Assembly: GCA_965603355.1 (NCBI GenBank) | Contig: CBFDCQ010000056.1 | Span: 1 to 21,670, forward strand | Reading direction: 5' to 3' | DNA length: 21,670 bases | Source of the DNA: CBFDCQ01 sp965603355 | GTDB taxonomy: Bacteria; Hydrogenedentota; CAZGCA01; CBFDCQ01 | In this document: positions 1 through 7,929 of the stretch, in pieces | Position numbering within the stretch: position 1 is the stretch's first letter | Layout of the letters: every line of letters starts with the position of its first letter | The notes under the pieces: model-generated | What the model saw: the letters and a program-made list of their open reading frames with translations, nothing else | What the model was told of the DNA's origin: nothing | Databases searched by the model: none | Program-made: the position numbers and the translations under genes

Positions 1-2
1 CA

Positions 3-362
3 GAAGTGTTCTCGTGGGAGCACACACGCACACTACAGAACGACTGGACCATACGGTACGAGAACCGCTTCTACCAGATTCTCAAGGACAACCGGCCTCG
101 TCCCAAACCCAAAGAGAAAGTGGCGGTGCGCGTACTTCTTGATGAGACCATCGAGATCCTCTACCGCGACAAAAAGCTCAACTACCAGCTTGTAGCACAA
201 CCGACACCCAGGAAGACTGAGAAACTCAGCCCTGCGATAACGCCTAAGCCAAGCTCCCAATGGAAACCGGCGCCGGACCATCCATGGCGCAGCTTCCGCT
301 ACGGACGTAAGCGGGCGGCGTGCGCACGGCCGGCTTCCGGGTCAAACGCAAGGCAACTCTAA
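3..362 (+). CDS. Transposase C-terminal part (ISNCY/IS481-like), cut by window edge
   Basis: The open frame runs in from the window edge, so only the last ~119 residues are visible; the GTG at 6 is an internal codon, not a start. The visible start FSWEHTRTLQNDWTIRYENR and the following segment with PRPKPKEKVAVRVLLDETI and IEILYRDKKLNY match, from memory, the region just after the DDE integrase core in ISNCY/IS481-type transposases. The enzyme cuts and joins element ends during transposition. The final ~40 residues are basic and Pro-rich (PTPRKTEKLSP, then RYGRKRAACARP), the usual loose tail. The catalytic DDE residues lie outside the window, so activity cannot be judged. The family is fairly sure; the exact IS family is not. 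Confidence 0.8.
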   Translation, partial: EVFSWEHTRTLQNDWTIRYENRFYQILKDNRPRPKPKEKVAVRVLLDETIEILYRDKKLNYQLVAQPTPRKTEKLSPAITPKPSSQWKPAPDHPWRSFRYGRKRAACARPASGSNARQL

Positions 363-395
363 TGCACCAGAGACCAAACATAATTATTGACAAAT

Positions 396-415
396 TTGGC
401 CCCCATGGGGGCCAA
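396..415. repeat. Perfect 20-bp palindrome after the transposase gene
   Basis: TTGGCCCCCATGGGGGCCAA is identical to its reverse complement. It lies 34 nt after the transposase stop and inside the presumed element. It could fold into a GC-rich hairpin that stops transcription out of the element or blocks read-through, but no T-run follows it on the plus strand (CCCACACAC), so it is not a classical intrinsic terminator. Confidence 0.6.
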
Positions 416-543
416 CCCACACACAATGCAAGCACTTCGAGCTATGGCTACAGGAGGACATTTCTAATGAGTCTTGACACCTAAAATGTTAGCAGCCAGG
501 CGGGGGAGACATCCATTTCGCATACCCGCCTCTGACGGGCCGT

Positions 544-2190
544 TTACCCGTGAACCGGCGCCGTCAGCGGTTCCTCCCAGAGTATTTGATGCATTTCGCT
601 CAGCAACGGCCCGAACGTGCTCGTATCGTGCGCGCATATAGGTATGGCGCGGTGAATCCTGCAAAGATTAGAAACCAGTTCTGACGGGACAAGGTCTATC
701 TTGTTAAATAGGAGTATTGTCCTCTTGTGATCGAGCTCGAGCTGGTCCAGGATGCGGTTCACTTCCTCTGCGCGGTGTTCGAAGTGGGGACTACCGACAT
801 CCGCTACGTGCACGAGAAGGTCTGCGTCTTGCACCTCCTCAAACGTTGCCCGAAACGCCGACAGCAGGTCGGGCGGCAGGTCGCGGATCAATCCGACCGT
901 GTCGGTTATGATCACGTCGCGCTCCTTCGGAAACCTCAGGCGTCTGCTGGCGGGATTAAGCGTCGCAAAAAGCTTGTTCTCCACAAGCACTTCGCTGTTA
1001 GTAAGGGAGTTGAGCAATGTGGACTTGCCGGCGTTCGTGTAACCGACGATCGATACCACGGGCAGCCCGTGTTGTTTGCGCAGTGAGCGGCGTAGGGTCC
1101 TTCTCTGTCCGATCTTCTCGATCTCCCTCTCAAGCCTGTGAATCTTGTCGCGGGCACGTCTGCGGTTAATCTCGAGTTTCGTCTCGCCGGGACCCCGACC
1201 GCCTATGCCGCCCGTGAGCCGCGACATAGCGGTGTCTTTCTCAGCAAGTCTCGGCAACAGATACTTGAGTTGTGCCAGTTCGACTTGCCTCTTCGCCTCG
1301 GTGGTACGCGCTCTCTGAGCAAAAATGTCGAGTATGACCTGTGTCCTGTCGAGTATCTTCAGGTCCGTGAAATCGGCTATAGCCCTCACCTGCCCCGGGG
1401 TGAGGTTCATGTCGAATACTATCATCTCGGCTCCGAGCTGCATGGAGCGACCGATAAGTTCCTTCAATTTGCCCCGCCCGACGACGAATCGGGGATCAAC
1501 CTTTCCTCGCTTCTGAATCACCGTGTCCACCACGACCAGACCCGTCGTGCGGGCAAGTTCTTCCAGCTCAGCGATGGACTCGCGCGCGGATTCGGACGAA
1601 CGTCCGGCAACGTGCACCAGGATAGCGCGGTCCCGTCCTTCAGCGGGCGATGCGGCACGCCGCACGCGCGCGAACTCCTCCTCGACGGCCTTGATCGTCT
1701 CGAGGAAATCGGTGCCCAGCTCGTACAAGCTGTCCGGTTTGCTGAGTTCCCAGGCGTGATCCTCAGCGTTATGCGCCACCAGATGCGCGCTGTGAACGAG
1801 GCCCGGCGCACCGTCGGATTTCACGCCGATCGCGGCGATCCAATCGAGACGTAACAGGGTTAGATCCGTCAGATCTTCATCCGAAAGGGGTTCTTCTTTG
1901 AGATGCGTATGTATCAGGCGCACACCTCGCAGCCGTGCCAACGGCGACGGGTCTGAGGACATGTCGGGCAGAAAAATGCCTCTCGCCGTGCCGACAATGA
2001 TCTTCTCGATCTGACCGCGCCGGTCCACGAGAATCCCTATCTGCCGACCCACATCCCGCGAGACCTCCGCCAGATACCTGCCGACCTCGGGGGTTACCAC
2101 AGCGTCGGGCGAGATTCGTCTCCTGGCGATCCTCTGGATCGCCTTGATATGGCTGGCCTTAAGTCCGTGAAGGTTTCCGTGGATCTTGAT
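544..2190 (-). CDS. hflX: GTPase HflX (ribosome-associated), probable ATC start
   Basis: HflX binds the 50S subunit and splits stalled or stressed 70S ribosomes. The GTPase core is clear: G1 GYTNAGKST, G3 DTVGLIRDLPP, G4 NKID. It is preceded by the HflX domain (VVGRGKLKEL; TPGQVRAIAD; RTQVILDIFAQRARTTEAK; GGIGGRGPGETKLE). The first usual start codon is GTG at 2100 (518 aa), but it has no Shine-Dalgarno site and would remove ~30 residues that match the N-terminus of long HflX proteins (KIHGNLHGLKASHIKAIQRI). The same frame upstream contains no ATG, GTG or TTG; an AAAGGAGG at 2208-2201 lies 10 nt before an ATC at 2190 that begins IKIHGNL. I therefore place the start at this ATC (548 aa); an ATG-to-ATC mutation or sequence error is the alternative. 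It is 51 nt downstream of the activase gene and probably co-transcribed. Confidence 0.93.
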   Translation of the reverse strand: MKIHGNLHGLKASHIKAIQRIARRRISPDAVVTPEVGRYLAEVSRDVGRQIGILVDRRGQIEKIIVGTARGIFLPDMSSDPSPLARLRGVRLIHTHLKEEPLSDEDLTDLTLLRLDWIAAIGVKSDGAPGLVHSAHLVAHNAEDHAWELSKPDSLYELGTDFLETIKAVEEEFARVRRAASPAEGRDRAILVHVAGRSSESARESIAELEELARTTGLVVVDTVIQKRGKVDPRFVVGRGKLKELIGRSMQLGAEMIVFDMNLTPGQVRAIADFTDLKILDRTQVILDIFAQRARTTEAKRQVELAQLKYLLPRLAEKDTAMSRLTGGIGGRGPGETKLEINRRRARDKIHRLEREIEKIGQRRTLRRSLRKQHGLPVVSIVGYTNAGKSTLLNSLTNSEVLVENKLFATLNPASRRLRFPKERDVIITDTVGLIRDLPPDLLSAFRATFEEVQDADLLVHVADVGSPHFEHRAEEVNRILDQLELDHKRTILLFNKIDLVPSELVSNLCRIHRAIPICAHDTSTFGPLLSEMHQILWEEPLTAPVHG

Positions 2191-2221
2191 GGCGTCACCG
2201 CCTCCTTTTCGCCGTGCATGA

Positions 2222-2241
2222 GGGCGGTTCGCGAACCGCCC
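2222..2241. repeat. REP-like perfect palindrome between activase and hflX
   Basis: GGGCGGTTCGCGAACCGCCC is a perfect 20-bp palindrome. With its flanks (minus strand GTAG before it) it matches the core of a dispersed repeat I recall from many bacterial genomes. The TAG of the flank is the stop codon of the upstream activase gene, and the palindrome ends 13 nt before the hflX Shine-Dalgarno site, so an mRNA hairpin would sit just upstream of the hflX ribosome-binding site. Confidence 0.7.
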
Positions 2242-3021
2242 CTACACTTCCATCTCGCGCGCGATAAGGGCCGCGCCCAGCGCACCGACTATCTGGGGTT
2301 CCGGCGGGATGTGGAAGCTCTTCCCGCAAACCTTCTCCAACGCGCGGACGACCGCCCCGTTCTTGGCGACTCCACCCGTCATAGTCACCTCATCTCCGAT
2401 ACCGACCCTCTGCGCCAGCGAACGGATTCGCTCCGATATGGCGCGACTCAGTCCCGCTACGATATCCGGCACGGATTCCCCCCTCGATAGCAGGGAAACC
2501 ACCTCGCTTTCGGCAAACACGGTACACATGCTCGATATGGTCAGTTTCTTCGTCGATTGCACCGCAAGGCTGCCCATATCCTCCAGTTCTATCTCGAGTG
2601 CGCGCGCCATGACCTCCAGGAAACGTCCGGTTCCGGCGGCGCACTTGTCGTTCATCGCAAAGTCCGTCACGCGTCCGCCGCCATCGAGCGCTATTGCCTT
2701 GGAATCCTGGCCCCCGACATCCACTACGAATCGGGTCGAGGGAAACAGGAAGTGCGCGCCTCGCGCATGGCATGTGATCTCCGTCACGTCCTTCATTCTA
2801 CCTTGTACGTTCCCTCGCCCGTAACCGGTCGACACGATGGACGCGATCTTCTTGGCGGGTATTGCGGCAAGCGCCAGAGCGCGGCTCATCGCCTCCTCTA
2901 TGGCTCGCGTCGAACGCGCACCTGTCGGCACAATCGCGCTGCCGACCACACGTCGGTCTGCGTCAATGACGACCGCCTCGGTCGTGAGTGAACCGACATC
3001 GATTCCAGCCCAGCACTCCAT
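2242..3021 (-). CDS. 2-hydroxyacyl-CoA dehydratase / benzoyl-CoA reductase activase (HgdC-like ATPase)
   Basis: This is a member of the BadF/BadG/BcrA/BcrD ATPase family. In the family a homodimer with one bridging [4Fe-4S] cluster uses ATP to fire low-potential electrons into a dehydratase or reductase. ASKHA nucleotide-binding signatures are visible: GIDVGSLTTEAVV at 6-18, VVDVGGQDSK at 99-108, and TGGVAKN in the C-terminal part. The two cluster cysteines are present as DKCAAGTGRF (C127) and SSMCTVFAESE (C166), the same numbering I recall for Acidaminococcus HgdC. Length 259 aa is normal for the single-domain type. ATG start with AGGAG 7 nt upstream. No dehydratase subunits (HgdA/B-like) are in the window, so the substrate cannot be named. 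hflX follows in the same direction. Confidence 0.92.
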   Translation of the reverse strand: MECWAGIDVGSLTTEAVVIDADRRVVGSAIVPTGARSTRAIEEAMSRALALAAIPAKKIASIVSTGYGRGNVQGRMKDVTEITCHARGAHFLFPSTRFVVDVGGQDSKAIALDGGGRVTDFAMNDKCAAGTGRFLEVMARALEIELEDMGSLAVQSTKKLTISSMCTVFAESEVVSLLSRGESVPDIVAGLSRAISERIRSLAQRVGIGDEVTMTGGVAKNGAVVRALEKVCGKSFHIPPEPQIVGALGAALIAREMEV

Positions 3022-3090
3022 GACACATCTCCTATTGCCGGCATTGCACAGGACGTTCCGTCGATCGACGCCACTTCGCGGCGAAAACCA

Positions 3091-3684
3091 CTACACCGGG
3101 CTTCCAGTTATCTCCTTCACCGCCAACACCGTCAAGATCACAATACACAGCAGCCCCGCGACAAAAAGCAACACGCCTCCGATAACCAGCGCGTAGGCCC
3201 CGACCCGATGCCGCGCCGGACGCGCGGCGACGCGTGCCCTGTCGTCCACACGAACGCCCAGAGAGGCAATCAGGTTCAGGAGGCGTGCCGGGTTAAATGA
3301 CTGAATGCTTATTGCGGCCGGAACGTCCGGTTCGGAATGAATGACTTTCACTTCGCTGACGAGAAGAGTTTTCTGCGTCTGAACGTAAGAGATCTTGTCA
3401 AGCGGAATTTCGAATCCTCTTCGTGCGCTGCCTCTTCCCCCGTACGCGGTCTTGTCGAGCGGTAGCCGCAGGTCTCTCTGGCGGGCGATTTCGGCGTTCT
3501 CCTTCCTCCTGTACGCCCCCCGACCAACAAGACCCAAGCTCAGAATCATGGTCTTTGCCGTGAGGCGAACCTTTATGAAGGGCATTAGAGTTCGGTACAC
3601 TACCCCGATACGCCCTCCGGCGAGTTCGGTATGAACGGGCTTTTCGCCCAGATTCTCTTTCCTGTGTTTTCTCTCTGTATCCAT
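3091..3684 (-). CDS. PH-like domain membrane protein, unknown function
   Basis: I do not recognise a named gene. About 197 aa: a charged N-terminus, a ~110-residue beta-rich region with the rhythm of bacterial PH/GRAM-like domains (KVRLTAKTMILS, then FEIPLDKISYVQTQKTLL, EVKVIHSE, ISIQSFNPARLLNLIASLGV), a basic linker (RARVAARPARHR) and one hydrophobic helix near the C-terminus (ALVIGGVLLFVAGLLCIVIL). This fits a tail-anchored protein with its soluble domain in the cytoplasm. I chose ATG at 3684 over GTG at 3717 because the predicted promoter (-10 at 3718-3723) would start RNA near 3711, downstream of that GTG. The fold assignment is inference. Confidence 0.7.
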   Translation of the reverse strand: MDTERKHRKENLGEKPVHTELAGGRIGVVYRTLMPFIKVRLTAKTMILSLGLVGRGAYRRKENAEIARQRDLRLPLDKTAYGGRGSARRGFEIPLDKISYVQTQKTLLVSEVKVIHSEPDVPAAISIQSFNPARLLNLIASLGVRVDDRARVAARPARHRVGAYALVIGGVLLFVAGLLCIVILTVLAVKEITGSPV

Positions 3685-3717
3685 ATTAAAGTCGCGCCAA
3701 ACCCGTGCTACTTGCAC

Positions 3718-3745
3718 ACTATCACAGGGTTGCGATAATTGTCAA
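3718..3745 (-). promoter_or_regulatory. Sigma70-like promoter for the PH-like gene
   Basis: On the minus strand there is a perfect -35 TTGACA (3745-3740), a 16-nt spacer and GATAGT (3723-3718; 4 of 6 matches) as -10. Predicted transcription start is near 3711, giving a leader of about 27 nt before the ATG at 3684. Confidence 0.6.
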
Positions 3746-3801
3746 TAATTCTGGCGGGTGCGAGATCGGCTTGCAGGAAGCTTCATCGCGTTTCAACGCC
3801 A

Positions 3802-3831
3802 TTGAAAACGCTGGTGCGCCTCCGGTACAAT
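3802..3831 (+). promoter_or_regulatory. Sigma70-like promoter for the 3869 gene, with overlapping inverted repeat
   Basis: TTGAAA (3802-3807), 18-nt spacer, TACAAT (3826-3831), each 5 of 6 consensus matches, about 30 nt before the Shine-Dalgarno of the gene at 3869. An imperfect inverted repeat GCGTTTCAA / TTGAAAACGC (3788-3811) overlaps the -35 box and could be an operator. Confidence 0.55.
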
Positions 3832-3868
3832 TGCTGCTGTGAGGAGTAGATGGAGTAGGAGTGTCCGG

Positions 3869-4375
3869 ATGAGCAAGAGACGAAAGATAATAATCGCGGT
3901 CTGCGCGACCATCTTCGTTGCTCTTCTGATCTGGGCGCGAATGCCCGCTCATCCGCCTCAACTGAAGGTCAGGATCAGCCTCGATGAATCAGAGTTCCCC
4001 CCGGGGTGGCCGATTATACTCCACGCGACGATCACCAACGAGGGCGAGGAACCGGCCAAGATACTCGAGCCGGCGCCCGAAGACATGACGTTCGAGATTG
4101 CCGTTCTTGACACGAGCGGAGTGCGCCGTGACTACCTCGGCCCTTACGGCCTCAAGGAGATGGACAGGAATGCCGGGCGCTACCTGGAGCCGGGGGAAAA
4201 GGTCAGTCTGGAGGTGTCGCTGCACGATAACTTTGACCTTCCAGCCGGCGAATACCGCGTCAAAGCCGCGTACAGGACACTGAACTATCCGGACGTGGAC
4301 GTACCGTTTTGCCGAATCCCGTCGAACGAACTTTCCTTCGTCCTGCTGCCTCCCGACCAGCAAGGTGACCTCTGA
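3869..4375 (+). CDS. Signal-anchored beta-sandwich protein, unknown function
   Basis: 168 aa. N-terminus MSKRRKIIIAVCATIFVALL is a basic segment plus one hydrophobic helix, a signal anchor or uncleaved signal. The rest is beta-rich: KVRISLDESEFPPGWPIILH, ATITNEGEEPAKILEP, then LEPGEKVSLEVSL and LPAGEYRVKAAYR. This pattern (strands around 'NEGEEPAKI' and 'PAGEYRVKA') is that of small extracytoplasmic Ig-like domains, somewhat like the BsuPI/DUF domains, so I expect a periplasmic binding or structural role. ATG at 3869 is preferred over GTG at 3839 because AGGAG (3857-3861) lies 7 nt before it. It is transcribed away from the PH-like gene and converges with the large gene ending at 4426. No specific function can be assigned. 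Confidence 0.75.
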   Translation: MSKRRKIIIAVCATIFVALLIWARMPAHPPQLKVRISLDESEFPPGWPIILHATITNEGEEPAKILEPAPEDMTFEIAVLDTSGVRRDYLGPYGLKEMDRNAGRYLEPGEKVSLEVSLHDNFDLPAGEYRVKAAYRTLNYPDVDVPFCRIPSNELSFVLLPPDQQGDL

Positions 4376-4425
4376 AGGCGCTTGCGCGAAGCTGAGGAAA
4401 TGCGCAGGCAGTAAAGGAGAGATGT

Positions 4426-7400
4426 TCAAGAGATAACAGTCTGCCCGAACCCCGCGATGAGCCATTCATTGCCGAAACGCCTCATCATGATTCGCGTATA
4501 GCCGCCTCCTGGCATGCGGCAACCGATGTGTCCTTCGGTGAAGCCCTCCGAAACCCACGCGTCCTCGGGCGACACTGTTGCGAGAGGCGGAGGCGCTTCG
4601 TCGCTGGGCAGGCGTGGTATTACGTTGAAGACCATCTCGACTGTCTCGGCCATCTTCTCAGCGTGCGTGTAGCTTTCCTTGCGCTCGGGCGTGCCGGGTT
4701 TGCCGAACGCCGCATCGCGCAGCTTCACAAAGGCGGCCACGCTCTTTTCAGTACCGATCTGGCCGAGACCAACGACGGATTCTCTTCTGACTTCGTAAAG
4801 AAAGCGTGCATCGGTCGCGGCGGCGGCGAAGAAGGGCACAGCATCGTCTCCGGCCAATGCGACAACCGCGTGCACGACGACACGAAGCTGACGGTCGTGA
4901 CTGACGCCCTCACCCGCAGAGAGCCATCGTGCCAGCATGTCCTGGAGTGCGGGTACCGTTTCCGAAAGACCATAACCTTCGGCAGCCGCGGCCAGCCGGG
5001 TCGCCTCACGCGCTTCGAACCAGTACCGACCCGGCAGCTCCTCGAGCCGGGCCGCGACCAGCTCGGCCAGTTCTCGCCGCACAGATTCCTGAATTTTGCG
5101 GGGTTTCAGGTCTCGTTCACGAGTGCTCTTTCTATACTCCTTCTCCCAGTCGTACAGGAGCTTGGCCGTACTTCCTTCTTGAGGCACGCCAAACTGGACG
5201 GTCTTCTCGTAGGTCTCGCCGGGTCCTATGTCAAAGGCAGCCACTCTTGCGTATTCCTGGGGGGAACGGAACTGCCTTTCAACAACTTTCCATTTGTCTT
5301 GAACAAAGTACACGTAATATCCGGGACTCAGACGTTCAAACTCAACAGCACCCGAGAGATCGGTTTCGGGCAGGCCGGAACTGGGACTTGAATTGTGGCT
5401 TCCATAGCTCGCCCCCGGTCCCACAACTAATCCCACGATTGGCTCACCACCATAGTCCTGGACGCGGATAGTGATCTTCGAAGCCGGATGAAGCGTGATA
5501 TGGACCGGCTCCTCGCTCGTCAGATTCTCCGCGCTGAACAGTTCCCGCCCAGTGCCCCGAGCAGAGATCCATACGCTCAATTTCCATGGCATGCGCCACG
5601 ATTTCTCCTTCAGTGTGAAACGGCCGTCTTCCCCTTCGAGCATCTCCGAAGGGCTATCTGTATCGACGGTGGCAGTCTCACGGCTGATGGGGCCCATGCG
5701 GCCATACGGGACGGCGTCCTCAACGCGAATGCGGTTAATCGGGTTGCCCTGCGCGTCGGTCACACGAATGCTGTACTCGGCTCGCGCGACAACAGCCACG
5801 TGCTCGGCGTCCCTCTTCCAAAGCCGCACCCTATCTCTCATGCTGCCCCAGGGGGAGTAGGGTGCTACTCCCTCGGGCGGCGCTTCGCGACCTGTCACCG
5901 CTAAGAAGATGGGGGTTCCTTCTGGAAAGGGCCCCTTCCTCATGACTACCTCTATGTGCATGTCTCCCATGTCGAAATCGCGCCCGCACTCCAGAACGAC
6001 CGCCTGGTATGCCTCCTTCCGGAATTCAAGTAGCAGGGGCTCCACGGCTTCATAATCGGTCAGAAGGAAACGACCCTTCTCGCACCGCACCCCGCCCTGC
6101 GTCGTACCTTGGTAGTAGTCTACGTTCGCTTCAAGCGGCTGACCAGCTTCATCTGCAACTGTGCCTGCAAGGGTACGGGGTGGCTTTATCACAGCTACTA
6201 AGCGCGCCCCATCAACAGATACCCCCTTCCTCAACGTGAGTCTGCCTCCTTCCACAATTGCGGCCTTTTGTGTCGTCGAACCGACCTGACGCCCCGTGTA
6301 CAGTTGTTTTCGAACAGCAACGTCAAACTGAACCGTGCCACCCTCGCGAAACTCCAACTCGAATGAGCCGTCGCTGCGCGTGACGCATGTCTCCGGCCGG
6401 TGCGGCGCGGTCAGCGTGACCACCGCGCCGGATATGGGCTCCCCGCCCAGGTCCACCAGTGTGCCCCGGATGGCGGCTTTCAAGTCAGGTTTGAGGTAGA
6501 CGTCCTCGAGCCGCAGCACGACCTCCTCCTGGATCTCACCCTTCTGCAGCGGACCGACCATAGCTCGAGCATCGCCGACGGTCAGCTCAAACTGTTCGCC
6601 GGTGCACGGCAGACACGGAATCTCAAAGTGCCCGTCATCCTCCGAGTAGACCGTGCGCGCGTATCCAGGCACACGGCGCGTGCCCGATTCACTGCTAAGA
6701 CAATACAGTACCTGTTTCTCCGGTACGGTCACCCCGTCAGCGCTGAGGACCTTTCCGCGAATGGCACAGCCTTGTGCGAGCTCAATGGCGAGGTCTTCGA
6801 CGGGCTTGCCGCTCGAAAGGTCGACGGCGGTCAAGCCATCAACGGCGTAGAGTGTGCGGTCGTCCGGCAGCGCGGCGATATAGTATTTCTTCAACGGTAG
6901 CTGCTCCAGAACAAACCGGCCGGACTCGTCCGTGTGGAAATCGGCTTCGTGCACCCATTCCTTGTGCTCGCCAAGCGCTATCTGTGCTGGGACCGGATCT
7001 TCTGTGCCGGCCATCACGACCCGGCCGCTGATGGTCGTCGTGGGCGGCTCCTCATATGGTTCCAATTGTAGGGTCGCTGTGTTGTCTGCGCCGGCGTCAA
7101 GTACAACCTCTTTTTCAGCCCTCCAACGCTCTCCATTAACTCGGCGCCAGGCGCCAAGTATGACTTTCTCTCCCGGCGGCAGCCAAACCGTGGTGAACCG
7201 CCCTTGAGCGTCTGTCTTAACACGGATGCTGTAATAGATTTCATCCCCTAGCACCTCGTACCAAGCACGCGCGCCCGGCACAGGTTGTCCGTCCGTATCC
7301 ACTAATGTCGCTTCCAACAACGCGCCTTCAGGCATGGTAATATCGAGGTTTTGCCCGGGAGGACGATACCTGGTTTCGAGGCAGCCGTACCCGTCCTTCT

Positions 7401-7929
7401 TGAGGAAGAACATCATGTCGCCCTCGACATTGCGAACTTCGTAGCGTCCGTTCTCGTCCGTAATCGCGGCCGGCATCGAGCGCCGCAGCAGCACCTCCAC
7501 ACCCGGGAGGGGCGCACCGGACGGGTCACGCACAATGCCTCGGTTTGAGTAGTGCACACCCAGCCTCAGCGTTTCTTTAACGTGCTTGTCATCCGGCGCC
7601 AGAAGCCCGGTCTTTCCCCACGCGCCAAGCCCGCCGGATTGTGCATGGAGTAAGTACCACACGGCGATTAGATTCGAGAACGTACAAGTGCCCTCCACGT
7701 CCGTTCTCATACGGTGGACGGTGGCGTCGGGCAATCGCGAACCCGGGATCCCGTAACAGTCCATGGCACATCGCACCTCGACATCAGGCGCCGGTCGACC
7801 CTCCTCGTCCAGCACGGTCACTGTGATGCTGCCGTCGGTGAAGTTCCAGTCCTCCCGGCTGGGTCCGGCACTTGCGCCAGCCAACAAAGCGCAGAGTGAT
7901 ACAAACAGGACGTGATAGCACCTCTTCAT
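4426..7929 (-). CDS. Large exported protein with carboxypeptidase-regulatory-like repeats and C-terminal helical repeats
   Basis: 1167 aa with a signal peptide (MKRCYHVLFVSLCALLAGAS, cleavage near ASA-GPS). Residues ~33-900 hold roughly nine beta-sandwich units of the CarboxypepD_reg type, each marked by a strand, a 'GxPxxGxxV' turn and a 'TDxxGRFxxxxL' segment; examples are VLDEEGRPAPDVEV, DPSGAPLPGVEVLLR, TDENGRYEVRNV, DTDGQPVPGARAWYE and SDGSFELEF. Residues ~940-1130 are alpha-helical with HEAT-like rhythm (ETVPALQDMLARWL; RVVVHAVVALAGDDAVPFFA; ESVVGLGQIGTEKSVAAFV). The ATG overlaps the stop of the upstream gene (ATGA, 7926-7929), so it is translationally coupled to the putative anti-sigma gene and is probably part of the regulon of the ECF factor at 8824. 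Likely a periplasmic or surface protein; no enzymatic motif was seen. Confidence 0.88.
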   Translation of the reverse strand: MKRCYHVLFVSLCALLAGASAGPSREDWNFTDGSITVTVLDEEGRPAPDVEVRCAMDCYGIPGSRLPDATVHRMRTDVEGTCTFSNLIAVWYLLHAQSGGLGAWGKTGLLAPDDKHVKETLRLGVHYSNRGIVRDPSGAPLPGVEVLLRRSMPAAITDENGRYEVRNVEGDMMFFLKKDGYGCLETRYRPPGQNLDITMPEGALLEATLVDTDGQPVPGARAWYEVLGDEIYYSIRVKTDAQGRFTTVWLPPGEKVILGAWRRVNGERWRAEKEVVLDAGADNTATLQLEPYEEPPTTTISGRVVMAGTEDPVPAQIALGEHKEWVHEADFHTDESGRFVLEQLPLKKYYIAALPDDRTLYAVDGLTAVDLSSGKPVEDLAIELAQGCAIRGKVLSADGVTVPEKQVLYCLSSESGTRRVPGYARTVYSEDDGHFEIPCLPCTGEQFELTVGDARAMVGPLQKGEIQEEVVLRLEDVYLKPDLKAAIRGTLVDLGGEPISGAVVTLTAPHRPETCVTRSDGSFELEFREGGTVQFDVAVRKQLYTGRQVGSTTQKAAIVEGGRLTLRKGVSVDGARLVAVIKPPRTLAGTVADEAGQPLEANVDYYQGTTQGGVRCEKGRFLLTDYEAVEPLLLEFRKEAYQAVVLECGRDFDMGDMHIEVVMRKGPFPEGTPIFLAVTGREAPPEGVAPYSPWGSMRDRVRLWKRDAEHVAVVARAEYSIRVTDAQGNPINRIRVEDAVPYGRMGPISRETATVDTDSPSEMLEGEDGRFTLKEKSWRMPWKLSVWISARGTGRELFSAENLTSEEPVHITLHPASKITIRVQDYGGEPIVGLVVGPGASYGSHNSSPSSGLPETDLSGAVEFERLSPGYYVYFVQDKWKVVERQFRSPQEYARVAAFDIGPGETYEKTVQFGVPQEGSTAKLLYDWEKEYRKSTRERDLKPRKIQESVRRELAELVAARLEELPGRYWFEAREATRLAAAAEGYGLSETVPALQDMLARWLSAGEGVSHDRQLRVVVHAVVALAGDDAVPFFAAAATDARFLYEVRRESVVGLGQIGTEKSVAAFVKLRDAAFGKPGTPERKESYTHAEKMAETVEMVFNVIPRLPSDEAPPPLATVSPEDAWVSEGFTEGHIGCRMPGGGYTRIMMRRFGNEWLIAGFGQTVIS

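Larger units (their letters stand above)
1..480 (+). mobile_element. Right part and probable end of the insertion element
   Basis: After the transposase stop at 362 there are ~180 nt without a gene before the end of hflX. The stretch 452-478 (AGGAGGACATTTCTAATGAG, then TCTTGACA) resembles from memory the terminal inverted-repeat region of ISNCY/IS481-type elements, so I place the element end near 478. The matching left end is outside the window and no target duplication can be tested, so the boundary is approximate. Confidence 0.4.

Noticed and set aside
498..531. AGGCGGG / CCCGCCT hairpin downstream of hflX as terminator
   Set aside because: The 20-nt loop is large and no T-run follows on the minus strand; support is too weak.
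1138..1854. Plus-strand open frame of 238 codons antisense to hflX
   Set aside because: It lies fully inside the conserved hflX coding sequence; the translation has no domain signature and reflects GC-rich codon use on the other strand.
4528..5391. Plus-strand open frame of 287 codons antisense to the 1167-aa repeat protein
   Set aside because: No Shine-Dalgarno site, no recognisable motif; the minus-strand frame has a signal peptide, domain repeats and gene coupling.
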